DNA from: Amaricoccus macauensis
GTDB lineage: Bacteria > Pseudomonadota > Alphaproteobacteria > Rhodobacterales > Rhodobacteraceae
Direction: 5' to 3'
DNA: 64,000 nucleotides
Assembly (NCBI RefSeq): GCF_014201905.1
Contig: NZ_JACHFM010000003.1
Span: forward strand, 372,001 to 436,000
Shown here piece by piece: positions 9,606 to 18,241 of this stretch; positions within the stretch are counted from its first letter, which is position 1; each line of letters opens with the position of its first letter. The position numbers were made by a program, and so were the translations under genes. The notes beneath the pieces are model-generated. The model saw nothing but the letters and a program-made list of their open reading frames with translations. It ran no database searches and was not told where the DNA came from.

Positions 9606-10406
9606 CTAATATTTCGGCAACGCCCCCTGCGGGGTGATGATCCCCTTGGCCAGTGCGAGGGCCACCGCGTGGGTAACGTTCAGCGCCCCGAGCTTGTGAC
9701 GGGCCGAATCGATGTAGGCGCGCAGCGTATTCTCGGAGATCTGCAGGATGTCAGCCACCGCCGCACGGCTGTGCCCGACACTGAGATGCGTGAGTGCCTC
9801 GCGCTCCCGAGGCGAAAGTTCGGTACTCGGCGGCGTCAATTCGCGGTTGATGATTCGCAGCGCCTGCTCGTGCATCAGGTGCGAGACGACGAGGATGTCC
9901 TTGGCGTTCCGTCCGGTGAACTCCGCCCATTCCGTATCATCGCACTGGTGGTTCAGGCAGAACACCGCGAACTCGCCCTGCGGCCCCCAGATCGGGACCG
10001 TCCACCCCTGGTTGCCGAGCCCGTGCTCCATGGCGTCGCGCAGGAAGGCGCGGGCGGCGAGGTTCGACCAGTCGAGGGTCTTCCAGTCCATCGGGTGGAA
10101 GCGCCGCATGGCGCCGAGCAGCACGGGGTCGATCGCGAGATAATTCTTCTCGACGTAGTGCCGCGCCCAGTCCCGGCTGTAGGTGAAGGCGCCGATCTGT
10201 TCCCGCTTCAGCGTCGCGGTGTGGTAGAAGACATGAGTGACGCGGAAAAAGTCGCGCAGCTCGTGTGCCCAGACCTGCAGATCGTCAATGGATATCGTTG
10301 TCTGCAAACGCTCCAGCAGCGCTTCGAGCCTGGCCTTTTCCAACGTCAATTCCCGCACAGAGCTTGGCACCGATCTCACTGGCTGCGACGAAGATGGCGT
10401 CGTCAA
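9606..10406 (-). CDS. LuxR-family quorum-sensing transcription regulator
   Basis: This protein of up to 266 residues has an N-terminal autoinducer-binding domain (pieces such as FTYSRDWARHYVEKNY, the DPVL aspartate and GWTVPIWGPQG) and a C-terminal LuxR helix-turn-helix (LSPREREALTHLSVGHSRAAVADIL). It is probably the receptor for the signal made by the adjacent LuxI. The outermost start is TTG at 10406; GTG codons at 10379, 10370 and 10358 are alternatives. The 5' end overlaps a separate small gene in another frame, so the true start is uncertain. Confidence 0.92.
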   Translation of the reverse strand: MTTPSSSQPVRSVPSSVRELTLEKARLEALLERLQTTISIDDLQVWAHELRDFFRVTHVFYHTATLKREQIGAFTYSRDWARHYVEKNYLAIDPVLLGAMRRFHPMDWKTLDWSNLAARAFLRDAMEHGLGNQGWTVPIWGPQGEFAVFCLNHQCDDTEWAEFTGRNAKDILVVSHLMHEQALRIINRELTPPSTELSPREREALTHLSVGHSRAAVADILQISENTLRAYIDSARHKLGALNVTHAVALALAKGIITPQGALPKY

Positions 10407-10491
10407 GCTGCTCGGCGAGTTCGAGCATTCCGTTCTTTTCGGAAAACTGCCGGATGTCCTTCAGAATATCAATGACCCAGTAGGCTTTCAT
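10285..10491 (-). CDS. Small protein encoded upstream of and overlapping luxR
   Basis: This 68-residue ORF starts at an ATG with an AAAGGTG ribosome binding site. Its first half (MKAYWVIDILKDIRQFSEK and LAEQLDDAIFVAASEI) looks like a compact amphipathic helical protein, of a kind I recall upstream of luxR genes in Rhodobacteraceae. The 3' part runs into luxR in another frame, by up to 122 bases if luxR uses its outermost TTG. The second half (KLCAGIDVGKGQARS and on) looks less protein-like. Function is unknown; it may couple translation to luxR. Confidence 0.6.
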   Translation of the reverse strand: MKAYWVIDILKDIRQFSEKNGMLELAEQLDDAIFVAASEIGAKLCAGIDVGKGQARSAAGAFADNDIH

Positions 10492-10811
10492 TTCGTGCGG
10501 CACCTTTCGGGGGCGGGGGGCTCCGTATTGAGAGGGATAGCACCGGGGGGAGTCCGGTGAAATTCGCCAATTCTGAGACCGCAGAAATGAGGGGGTCTGC
10601 AACGGCAAGCTGTTGATATGACTTGATCTGCCCATCGCGGTGGGCGAAGGCGGCGCCTGCTCGGCCGTGCGCGCGTTGCCGGGAGGGCCGCAAATCACTG
10701 CGGCCGTCGGCGAAGTCCCTCCGCCGTCGGCCTGTCAGTTGTCACTGTTCGCAGGCGGTCTCGGGCCGATGCCGGGCTGTCCCGCCCGCCGGCCCGAGGT
10801 CCGGGGCGCGC
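10492..10811. other. Intergenic region between ccr and the small luxR-upstream gene
   Basis: These 320 bases separate the end of ccr from the quorum-sensing genes, all on the minus strand. No convincing gene was seen. The right part ends at the ccr stop, and a direct repeat GCCGTCGGC lies at about 10701-10733. The left part should hold the promoter for the small gene and luxR. Confidence 0.5.
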
Positions 10812-12116
10812 TCACCCCTGCGCCTGGCTCGCCTCGATCGTATCGGCGAAGGTGCGCAGGCCCGTGACCGGCGCGCCGACGAGGACGGCCATGTTGCCGG
10901 GCTTGTGCTCGTTCCGACGCATCTTCACGTGGGCATCGGGGATCTGCGCCCAGGGGAAGACCTCGGACATGCACGGGTCGAGCCGGCGCTCGAGCATGAG
11001 CTGGTTCGCTGCCGACGCCTGCTTGAGGTTGGCGAAGTGGCTGCCCTGCACCCGCTTCTGGTTCATCCAGAGATAGCGGGCATCCATGGTGAGGTTGTAG
11101 CCCGACGTGCCGGCGCAGATCACGACCATGCCGCCCTTCTTCACCACGAGGACGGAGACCGGGAAGGTCGCCTCGCCCGGGTGTTCGAAGACCATGTCGA
11201 CGTTCACGCCCTTGCCGGTGATGTCCCAGATCGCCTTGCCGAACTTGCGCGCCTCGGTCAGCCACTCCTTGTATTCGGGGCTGTTCACCGTGGGCATCTG
11301 GCCCCAGCACTTGAAGTCCTTGCGGTTGATGACACCCTTCGCGCCGAGCGACAGCACGAAATCGCGCTTGTTCTCTTCGGAGATGATCCCGATCGCGTTC
11401 GCGCCGGCGGTGTTGATGAGCTGGATCGCAAAGGAGCCAAGGCCGCCCGACGCACCCCAGACGAGGACGTTCTGGCCGGGGCGCAACTCGTGCGGCGAGT
11501 GGCCGAAGAGCATCCGGTAGGCGGTGGCAAGCGTCAGCGTGTAGCAGGCAGCCTCTTCCCACGTCAGGTGCTGCGGCCGGGCCATCAGCTGCTGGCTCTG
11601 GACGTTGGTGAACTGCGCGAAGCTGCCGTTCGGCGTCTCGTAACCCCAGATCCGCTGGGAGGGCGAGAACATCGGGTCGCCGCCGTTGCAGTGCTCGTCG
11701 TCGCCATCATCCTGGTTGCAGTGGATGACGACCTCGTCACCCACCTTCCAGCGACGAACCTTGTCACCGACCGCCCAGACGATGCCCGAGGCATCCGAGC
11801 CTGCGATGTGATAGGGTGCCTTGTGCACGTCGAACGGCGAGATCGGCACGCCGAGGCCGGCCCAGACGCCGTTGTAGTTGACGCCGGCCGCCATGACGAA
11901 GACGAGAACCTCGTTGGAATCGAGCTTCGGCGTATCGACGACCTCGACCTGGAACGACTGGTCCGGCTCGCCGTGGCGCTCGCGACGGATGGCCCAGGCA
12001 TACATCTGCTTCGGGACGTAGCCGAGGGGGGGAATCTCGCCAACCTCGTAGAGATCCTTCTCCGGGGCGGCATAGGTGGGCTGGGTGGCGGGTGCGTCGA
12101 GCGGGGCCAAGATCAT
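10812..12116 (-). CDS. ccr: Crotonyl-CoA carboxylase/reductase
   Basis: This 434-residue cytoplasmic enzyme reductively carboxylates crotonyl-CoA to (2S)-ethylmalonyl-CoA with NADPH and CO2. It is the key step of the ethylmalonyl-CoA pathway for growth on acetyl-CoA units. It is a medium-chain dehydrogenase homologue with the nucleotide motif WGASGGLGSFA and family stretches AGVNYNGVWAGLG and HCNQDDGDDEHCNGGD; N80/N82 lie in the CO2-pocket segment. The annotated ATG is abutted by AAGGAG with no spacer, so initiation at the TTG two codons later is possible. Divergent ecm encodes a later pathway step. Confidence 0.97.
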   Translation of the reverse strand: MILAPLDAPATQPTYAAPEKDLYEVGEIPPLGYVPKQMYAWAIRRERHGEPDQSFQVEVVDTPKLDSNEVLVFVMAAGVNYNGVWAGLGVPISPFDVHKAPYHIAGSDASGIVWAVGDKVRRWKVGDEVVIHCNQDDGDDEHCNGGDPMFSPSQRIWGYETPNGSFAQFTNVQSQQLMARPQHLTWEEAACYTLTLATAYRMLFGHSPHELRPGQNVLVWGASGGLGSFAIQLINTAGANAIGIISEENKRDFVLSLGAKGVINRKDFKCWGQMPTVNSPEYKEWLTEARKFGKAIWDITGKGVNVDMVFEHPGEATFPVSVLVVKKGGMVVICAGTSGYNLTMDARYLWMNQKRVQGSHFANLKQASAANQLMLERRLDPCMSEVFPWAQIPDAHVKMRRNEHKPGNMAVLVGAPVTGLRTFADTIEASQAQG

Positions 12117-12203
12117 CTCCTTCTCCGCGCAATTTTATTACGTGTCACGGCTAATCGCTTTCATTACATTATCACGACGCGGATGCAACCGTCTTTGTGC
12201 GGT

Positions 12204-12216
12204 GCGGTGAAACCGC
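12204..12216. promoter_or_regulatory. Palindrome upstream of ccr
   Basis: GCGGT-GAA-ACCGC is a perfect five-base inverted repeat about 90 bases upstream of the ccr start. It lies just beyond an AT-rich stretch (12131-12177) that is likely the ccr promoter. It could be an operator for a pathway regulator, but no matching regulator gene lies in the window, so this is only a candidate. Confidence 0.35.
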
Positions 12217-12281
12217 CCTCCGAAGGGGCCTCGGCACCGCCCCAAACGCGGCTCCAGCGCTCGGTGCGGTGCTTTTGTACC

Positions 12282-13222
12282 TCAGTCCTTCGCCGCGGCA
12301 ACAGGGCCGAGAGGCAGGCTCACGGTCAGGAACAGCGAGCCACCCTCGGGCCGGTTCTCGACGGCGAATTCGACGTAGCCGCGCAGGCTGGTGAAAACCG
12401 GCCGGCCAGCAATGTGTAGCCGAGGTGCGGGCCGATCCCGAAGGTCCGGCTCTTGACGTCGCCGAGCGCGTCGGGCTGACCCTCGTCGGGCGTGAGCTGG
12501 ACATAGGCGAATCCGGCCAGCCCGAGGAAGAACTGCTCGCTCAGAGATCGCGAGAACCCAAGGTCGAGGTGCGAGGAAATCCCGCTGGTGTAGTCGGTGT
12601 CAGGGTTCTCGAAGTTGTAGGTCAGCCCGGCCGTGGCGGAGAACTCCCAGCCGGTCTGGCGGTCGAGATAGGTATAGGCGCCGCCCGCGTCGATGGCGCC
12701 GTGGCCGAGCCCGAGGTTTGCGAGACGGCTCGCGTCATAGGCGCCGACAGGCACGTTGCCGGTGAGATAGGCCATCCAGTTGTGCACGCCGCTGGTCCAG
12801 AAGATCTGCGCGTTCGGATAGAGGTCGCCGAAGCCTGTCGTCGTGTCCGACCGTCCGAGGCGCTGGCCCCCCGCCACCGCGACATCGGCCGAGACCGTGT
12901 TCCACCCGGGGAAGAAGGCGAGCGAGAAGCTCGGGCGTCCGCCGAGCACCGTGGTGTCCGGCGTCCAGGTCGGTGCGATGAACTGCGCCACGAAGCCGGT
13001 GTCGAGCCCGAAGGTGAGCTTGCCCCCCTGCGGCAGCGCGGTGTCGCCTCCGGCGTTGCCGCCATAGTAATAGGTCTGCATCGGCAGCGAGACGCCCGGC
13101 GCCGGGGCGATGGCCGCGAAGCTGGCGTATCGCCCCGGAAGCCAGAAACCGACGCCGCCCTCGTCGGCCCAGGCAGGCAATGTGAGCAAGGCCGTTCCGA
13201 CGGCCGCGAGAGCGATGCGCAT
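12282..13222 (-). pseudogene. SphA-family outer-membrane/transporter-like protein, frameshifted near the C-terminus
   Basis: The gene encodes a secreted beta-rich protein like the SphA / phenol-degradation MetA family. It has a signal peptide (MRIALAAVGTALLTLPAWA) and many aromatic strands. The first frame stops at 12326 after an unrelated tail (RFSPACAATS). The neighbouring frame supplies the expected ending (VFTSLRGYVEFAVENRP, then SLFLTVSLPLGPV) and stops at 12282. One base missing near 12395-12408 explains this and would restore about 313 residues. It lies four bases after a decayed DUF1254 gene. A sequencing error is possible but the decayed neighbour favours real decay. Confidence 0.75.
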
Positions 13223-13226
13223 GGCC

Positions 13227-13717
13227 CTAGTCCACCTTCACGATCTGCGGCGGCGTCCAGCTGTCGTCGAGGATCGAGGGGGCCGTATCCTTGGGCCAGT
13301 ACATCCGCAGCATCGGCAGGAAGGCACCCTTCGGCGCGGGCAGCCAGTTCGCCTCCTTGTCCTTGCCGGGCGATTCGGTCTGGAAGTAGAACGTGACCGA
13401 TCCGTCAGCGTTCGCGACGAGGTCATTGCGCGGGCTGACCGTGAACTTGTCGAGCGCGTTCGGCACGAACCACCAGCCCTGATCGACCTGATACATGGTG
13501 ATCGACCAGAAGCCGTTGACCGGCGGTTCCTGTCCCTTCGGGAAGGTCAGGGTGTATTTGTGCGCGCCAGGTTCGCCGGCCAGCCGAAGGCCGCGACCAG
13601 CGCCCGTTTGTCATAGTCAGTGCCGTAGGCGCCGAGGCCCATGGTGAAGATCCAGCCGTCCCTTTCGGTGCCCATGCCGTCCTTGTGCGCCCCGAGGTAG
13701 GCGAGCGCGTCCTGCGG
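13227..13717 (-). pseudogene. DUF1254/DUF1214 protein remnant
   Basis: Only the C-terminal part of a DUF1254/DUF1214 protein remains, split over two frames. One frame has LAYLGAHKDGMGTERDGW and GLGAYGTDYDKRALVAAFGW. The other continues with AHKYTLTFPKGQEPPVNGF and WSITMYQVDQGWWFVPNAL, then ends with SNWLPAPKG-like ANWLPAPKGAFLPMLRMYW. At the junction near 13565 the usual segment of some 20 residues is missing, and the N-terminal DUF1254 domain is gone. Intact members are about 450 residues. It was probably the upstream partner of the adjacent SphA-family gene. The gap 13718-13965 before ecm holds no gene. Confidence 0.8.
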
Positions 13718-13965
13718 CTTCCGACGAAATTGAAGCGCGCCCCTTTGCGAATTCGCTTGAATACGCCCGAAAATTTCTCTCCAGCGCCGTCTTCGCGCAA
13801 TCTTCTTGCGCGACGCTCTTGCGCCCTCCGCTGCGATGCAGCATAGTCGCTCGGAATCCGCAAGATGACAGTAACGGACAAGACCCCGAACAGTTCGAAT
13901 GAGTCCGTATTGCATCCGTGGGACAGATCGAATTCTCCGCGTGAGACACCTTTCTTGAGGCTCGC

Positions 13966-15933
13966 ATGACCGAACCCGCCCGTGACAAGCCCTGGCTCTT
14001 CCGCACCTACGCCGGCCATTCGACAGCTGCGAAGTCGAACGAACTCTATCGCTCGAACCTCGCCCGCGGCCAGACCGGCCTTTCCGTGGCCTTCGACCTG
14101 CCGACGCAGACCGGCTACGACAGCGACCATGTCCTCGCCCGCGGCGAGGTCGGCAAGGTCGGCGTTCCGGTTAGCCACATCGGCGACATGCGCGCGCTCT
14201 TCGACGGTATCCCGCTCGAGGCGATGAACACCTCGATGACGATCAACGCCACCGCGGCGTGGCTGCTCGCGCTCTACGTGGCGGTCGCCGAGGAGCAGGG
14301 GGCCGATGTCACGAAGCTGCAAGGCACGGTGCAGAACGACATCATCAAGGAATACCTCTCCCGGGGCACCTATGTCTTCCCGCCGGAGCCGTCCCTGAAG
14401 CTCATCGCCGACGTGGCGCAGTACTGCTACCGCTCGGTTCCGAAGTGGAACCCGATGAACGTCTGCTCCTACCACCTGCAGGAGGCCGGCGCGACGCCCG
14501 AGCAGGAACTCGCCTTCGCGCTCGCCACCGCCCGCGCAGTGCTCGACGAGGTGCGCGGTCAGGTCGATCCGAAGGACTTTCCCGAGCTCGTCAGCCGGAT
14601 TTCGTTCTTCGTGAACGCCGGCATCCGGTTCGTGACCGAGATGTGCAAGATGCGGGCCTTCGTCGATCTCTGGGACGAGATCTGCCGCGAGACCTATGGC
14701 GTCGAGGATCCGAAGTTCCGCCGCTTCCGCTACGGCGTGCAGGTGAACTCCCTCGGCCTGACCGAGCAGCAGCCGGAGAACAACGTCTACCGCATCCTGA
14801 TCGAGATGCTGGCGGTCGTGCTCTCGAAGAAGGCGCGCGCCCGTGCCGTGCAGCTTCCCGCGTGGAACGAGGCGCTCGGCCTGCCGCGGCCGTTCGACCA
14901 GCAGTGGTCGCTCCGGATGCAGCAGATCATGGCCTATGAGACCGACCTTCTGGAATACGGCGACCTCTTCGACGGCAATCCCGTGGTTGACGCTAAGGTC
15001 GAGGAACTGAAGGCCGGGGCTCGGGCCGAGCTTGCGAAGATCGACGAGATGGGCGGCGCCGTTGCGGCGATCGACTACATGAAGTCGGAACTCGTCTCGG
15101 CGAATGCGGCGCGGCTCCGCCGTATCGAGGCGGGGGAGACCACCGTCGTCGGCGTCAACCGCTTCAAGGAGGCCGAGCCCTCGCCGCTCACCGCCGGGGA
15201 CGGCGGCATCCTCGTCGTTGATCCCGCGGTCGAGGCCGTGCAGATCGAGCGGCTCGTTGCCTGGCGGCAGGGTCGGGACGCGGCCGCGGTCACGGCGGCC
15301 CTCGAGGGGCTGAAGGCTGCGGCGAAGGCCGGCGAGAACATCATGCCGGCGTCGGTCGTCGCGGCGAAGGCGGGTGTCACCACCGGCGAGTGGGGCGGGG
15401 CCATGCGCGAGATCTTCGGCGAGTACCGGGCGCCCACCGGCGTCGGCAAGACGGTCTCGGCGGCCGCGGGCAACCTCGCGGAGGTGCGGGCAGCCGTCGA
15501 GGCGGCGAGCGGCCGGCTCGGTCGCCGCATCAAGTTCCTGGTCGGAAAGCCCGGCCTCGACGGCCACTCGAACGGCGCCGAGCAGATCGCCGTCCGGGCG
15601 CGCGACTGCGGCATGGAAGTGGTCTATGAGGGCATCCGCCTCACCCCGGCGCAGATCGTCAACGCCGCGCTGGAAGAGAGCGTCCACGTGGTCGGCCTGT
15701 CGATTCTCTCGGGCTCGCACCTGCCGCTGGTGACGGAAGTGCTCGAGCGGATGCGCGCGGACGGGATCGGTGACGTACCGCTCGTCGTCGGCGGGATCAT
15801 CCCGGACGTCGATGCCGACCTGCTGCGCGCGGCGGGTGTTGCACGGGTCTACACGCCGAAGGACTTCGAGCTGAACCGGATCATGCTCGACATCGTGGAG
15901 CTTGCGGACGCAGGCGCGCGCGCCGCGGCGTGA
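13966..15933 (+). CDS. ecm: (2R)-ethylmalonyl-CoA mutase
   Basis: This 655-residue adenosylcobalamin enzyme converts (2R)-ethylmalonyl-CoA to methylsuccinyl-CoA in the ethylmalonyl-CoA pathway. The N-terminal mutase barrel shows FDLPTQTGYDSDH and TSMTINATAAWLL. The C-terminal B12 domain has the base-off motif D532-G-H534-SNG in GLDGHSNGAEQ. Length and the MTEPARDKPWLFRTYAGH start match Ecm/MeaA rather than methylmalonyl-CoA mutase. It diverges from ccr, as in other Rhodobacteraceae, but here two decayed genes lie between them. Confidence 0.95.
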   Translation: MTEPARDKPWLFRTYAGHSTAAKSNELYRSNLARGQTGLSVAFDLPTQTGYDSDHVLARGEVGKVGVPVSHIGDMRALFDGIPLEAMNTSMTINATAAWLLALYVAVAEEQGADVTKLQGTVQNDIIKEYLSRGTYVFPPEPSLKLIADVAQYCYRSVPKWNPMNVCSYHLQEAGATPEQELAFALATARAVLDEVRGQVDPKDFPELVSRISFFVNAGIRFVTEMCKMRAFVDLWDEICRETYGVEDPKFRRFRYGVQVNSLGLTEQQPENNVYRILIEMLAVVLSKKARARAVQLPAWNEALGLPRPFDQQWSLRMQQIMAYETDLLEYGDLFDGNPVVDAKVEELKAGARAELAKIDEMGGAVAAIDYMKSELVSANAARLRRIEAGETTVVGVNRFKEAEPSPLTAGDGGILVVDPAVEAVQIERLVAWRQGRDAAAVTAALEGLKAAAKAGENIMPASVVAAKAGVTTGEWGGAMREIFGEYRAPTGVGKTVSAAAGNLAEVRAAVEAASGRLGRRIKFLVGKPGLDGHSNGAEQIAVRARDCGMEVVYEGIRLTPAQIVNAALEESVHVVGLSILSGSHLPLVTEVLERMRADGIGDVPLVVGGIIPDVDADLLRAAGVARVYTPKDFELNRIMLDIVELADAGARAAA

Positions 15934-15974
15934 CGCGACCGGACAGCGTGCCTGCTGTGCTCATTTGTGAGACT

Positions 15975-15997
15975 CCGCGCAGTGATCCACTGTGCGG
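15975..15997 (+). terminator. Hairpin after ecm
   Basis: CCGCGCAGTG and CACTGTGCGG pair as a 10-bp stem with one G-U wobble and a three-base loop, 42 bases after the ecm stop. No T-run follows, so it may act as a weak or Rho-assisted terminator or as a 3' end stabiliser. Confidence 0.45.
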
Positions 15998-16022
15998 CCT
16001 TCGCTGGTGATAGGGGCGTGAG

Positions 16023-16424
16023 ATGCTGGACAACGAGGAGCCCGGGCGCGGCCCGGCGCCCTGGCACGGGTTCAACTCGGCGATCGAGGTCTGCCTCGCC
16101 GAGTACTTCACCTTCCGCGGCCGCGCGTCGCGCTCCGAGTACTGGTTCTTCGCCCTCTTCATGTTGCTCATGAGCATCGGAGGCGAGATAGCTGATAACC
16201 TGAGCGGATTCAGGATCGCTCCGGATGTCGGTCTTTTCGGGACCATCTTGGCGATTGCGCTGTTCATTCCCTCGCTGGCGGTCACCAGTCGCCGATTCCA
16301 TGATGCCGGCTGGAGCTTCTGGTGGTATCTGATGGTCTTTCTTCCGGTGATCGGCTGGATTTTCATCTTCTACGTGCTTGTCACGCGTGATCAACTGCCG
16401 AACCGGTTCGACGTGGTGCGCTAG
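16023..16424 (+). CDS. DUF805-family inner-membrane protein
   Basis: This 133-residue membrane protein belongs to DUF805 (YhaH-like). The family marks are the YFTFRGRASRSEYWFFALF opening, which places the first helix after a charged segment, and SLAVTSRRFHDAGWSFWW before the last helices. Four hydrophobic segments are visible. Biochemical function of the family is unknown. It follows ecm by 89 bases, with a hairpin between, so it is probably a separate transcript. Confidence 0.85.
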   Translation: MLDNEEPGRGPAPWHGFNSAIEVCLAEYFTFRGRASRSEYWFFALFMLLMSIGGEIADNLSGFRIAPDVGLFGTILAIALFIPSLAVTSRRFHDAGWSFWWYLMVFLPVIGWIFIFYVLVTRDQLPNRFDVVR

Positions 16425-16474
16425 GCCGGCGCCGCGCGGTCAGCGGTTCCGGTGACCGAAGGACTTCTCTCCCA

Positions 16475-17212
16475 TCAGCAGTCGGTGGGTTCGAACTGCG
16501 CCGACATGATCGCGAGAGGTGGCGCGACGCCGCTGATCTCGAGGACAAGCTTGCGGTGGATGGTCCTGGCAAGGTCGTCACGTTCGCGGGCGACCATCAC
16601 GAAGGCACCGTCCCCGCCGGCGACGCAGTCCTGATAGTAGAGATCGAGGTCGGGTGCCGCGCCGCCCTCGAAGGCGAGGATCGGCAGACCGTTGATGGTG
16701 ATGCCTTTCGCCACCGCTTCATCCCGGGCTTTGGTGACGGCAGGGCCGGTGTTGTTCGTGCCGTCGCCGGAAATGTCGATCACAAGCCGCGGCGCGGTGA
16801 TGCGATCGTCCTCGAGGAGAACCGTGCCAAACCTGATGGCACGGGAGATCGAGGTGCCACGGCCGCGGCGCACCGGCATGGCGGCGATCTCGTCGGCGAG
16901 CGCCGCGGCCGAAGCGGGGCTGTCGATGATCCGCCAGGGCACGAGGCCGCCATCCTGAACCTGTCCGGCCCACTCGAAATACGCGAGGGCGACACGGCCA
17001 AGCTCCCCCGCCGAGATCGCGCGGGCGAGGCCCGGATGGCGCAGCACCGCGAGATAGCCCTCGCGCTGAATGCTGATTTCGCCCAGGTCCATGGATCGCG
17101 AGGTATCGACCGCGAGGACGATCTTCGCATCGACCTCGACGACGTCCTGAGCCCGACCGCCCGGCGCTGCCAGTGTCAGCGCCGCCGCCACAGCGAGCCA
17201 TGCACTGCGCAT
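16475..17212 (-). CDS. Exported DUF1194 / von Willebrand factor A-like protein
   Basis: This 245-residue protein has a signal peptide (cleavage near residue 21) and a vWA-like fold. The metal-site motif D36-T-S-R-S40 follows the first strand, and DISGDGTNN and PILAFEGG fit the DUF1194 family. It is likely a periplasmic metal-dependent adhesion-type protein; no enzymatic role is known. The ATG at 17212 directly precedes the signal peptide, and longer frames upstream are not supported. It faces DUF805 tail to tail. Confidence 0.84.
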   Translation of the reverse strand: MRSAWLAVAAALTLAAPGGRAQDVVEVDAKIVLAVDTSRSMDLGEISIQREGYLAVLRHPGLARAISAGELGRVALAYFEWAGQVQDGGLVPWRIIDSPASAAALADEIAAMPVRRGRGTSISRAIRFGTVLLEDDRITAPRLVIDISGDGTNNTGPAVTKARDEAVAKGITINGLPILAFEGGAAPDLDLYYQDCVAGGDGAFVMVARERDDLARTIHRKLVLEISGVAPPLAIMSAQFEPTDC

Positions 17213-17265
17213 GCCACTCCTCCCCGCGGTCCTCGCCGGAGAATAGCACGGGCGGCAGGCGCGGC

Positions 17266-18129
17266 CTATCGCAAGCGGCGGATCAGGCTCGAGGTATCCC
17301 AGCGTCCCCCGCCCATGCGCTGCACGTCCTTGTAGAACTGGTCGATGAGCGCGGTGCCGGGGAGGGCGGCGCCGTTCTGGTTGCCCTCTTCGAGGCAGAT
17401 CCCCAGATCCTTGCGCATCCAGTCGACGGCGAAACCGAAGTCGAACTTGTCCGCGAGCATGGTCTTGCCGCGATTGTCCATCTGCCACGATCCGGCGGCG
17501 CCCTTGCCGATCACTTCGAGCACCGCCTCGCCGTCGAGCCCGGCCTTCTGGGCGAAGGCGAGACCTTCCGACAGGCCCTGCACGAGCCCGGCGATGCAGA
17601 TCTGGTTCACCATCTTGGTGAGCTGGCCGGAGCCCGCCGGGCCCATCAGGCGGCAGGCGCGGGCATAGGCCGCGATCACCGGCTCGGCACGGGCGTAGGG
17701 CTCCGCCTCGCCGCCGCACATCACGGTCAGGACGCCGTTCTCCGCACCCGCCTGACCGCCGGAAACCGGCGCGTCGATGAAGTGCGCCGAGCGGGTCCTT
17801 GCGGCGGCGTCGAGCTCGCGGGCGACGGCGGCCGAGGCGGTGGTGTGGTCGACGAAGATCGCGTCCGCCGCCAGCGTCTCGAACGCGCCGCCGTCTCCGA
17901 TCGTGACACTGCGCAGGTCGTCATCATTGCCGACGCAGGCGAAGACGATCTGCTGGCCTTCCGCGGCCATGGCCGGGGTCGGGGCGCTCCGGCCACCGTG
18001 CTCGGCCACCCACGCCTCGGCCTTTTTCAGCGTCCGGTTGTAGACGGTGACGTCGTGCCCCCTGGCCGCCAGATGGCCTGCCATGGGGTAGCCCATGACG
18101 CCCAGACCAATGAATGCCACGCGTGCCAT
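17266..18129 (-). CDS. 3-hydroxyisobutyrate dehydrogenase-family oxidoreductase
   Basis: This 287-residue enzyme is a beta-hydroxyacid dehydrogenase. The dinucleotide motif GLGVMG is at 8-13, the substrate-binding DAPVSGG starts at 119, and the catalytic lysine is K172 in QLTKMVNQ. It probably oxidises a 3-hydroxy acid with NAD+ in the cytoplasm. 3-Hydroxyisobutyrate, tartronate semialdehyde and related acids are all possible. It is followed by the DUF1194 gene after 53 bases and diverges from the penicillin acylase-family gene. Confidence 0.9.
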   Translation of the reverse strand: MARVAFIGLGVMGYPMAGHLAARGHDVTVYNRTLKKAEAWVAEHGGRSAPTPAMAAEGQQIVFACVGNDDDLRSVTIGDGGAFETLAADAIFVDHTTASAAVARELDAAARTRSAHFIDAPVSGGQAGAENGVLTVMCGGEAEPYARAEPVIAAYARACRLMGPAGSGQLTKMVNQICIAGLVQGLSEGLAFAQKAGLDGEAVLEVIGKGAAGSWQMDNRGKTMLADKFDFGFAVDWMRKDLGICLEEGNQNGAALPGTALIDQFYKDVQRMGGGRWDTSSLIRRLR

Positions 18130-18241
18130 GTGCTCGCTCCCCGTTAACCCTTCTCGCGTTGTAGCCGAACTGTTCGCCTGCTATCCGGGCAGGGTCAAGG
18201 CGATGGCGTGAGGCGGCAGGGCGAAAGGACCGGTTTAGCGG

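Noticed and set aside
13423-15720. Long minus-strand frame opposite ecm
   Set aside because: It mirrors the codon bias of ecm and has no resemblance to any protein family; ecm itself is certain.
16485-16500. GGTTCGAA-like stretch suggesting a tRNA T-arm
   Set aside because: No acceptor stem, D-arm or anticodon arm surrounds it, and it lies inside the DUF1194 coding end.
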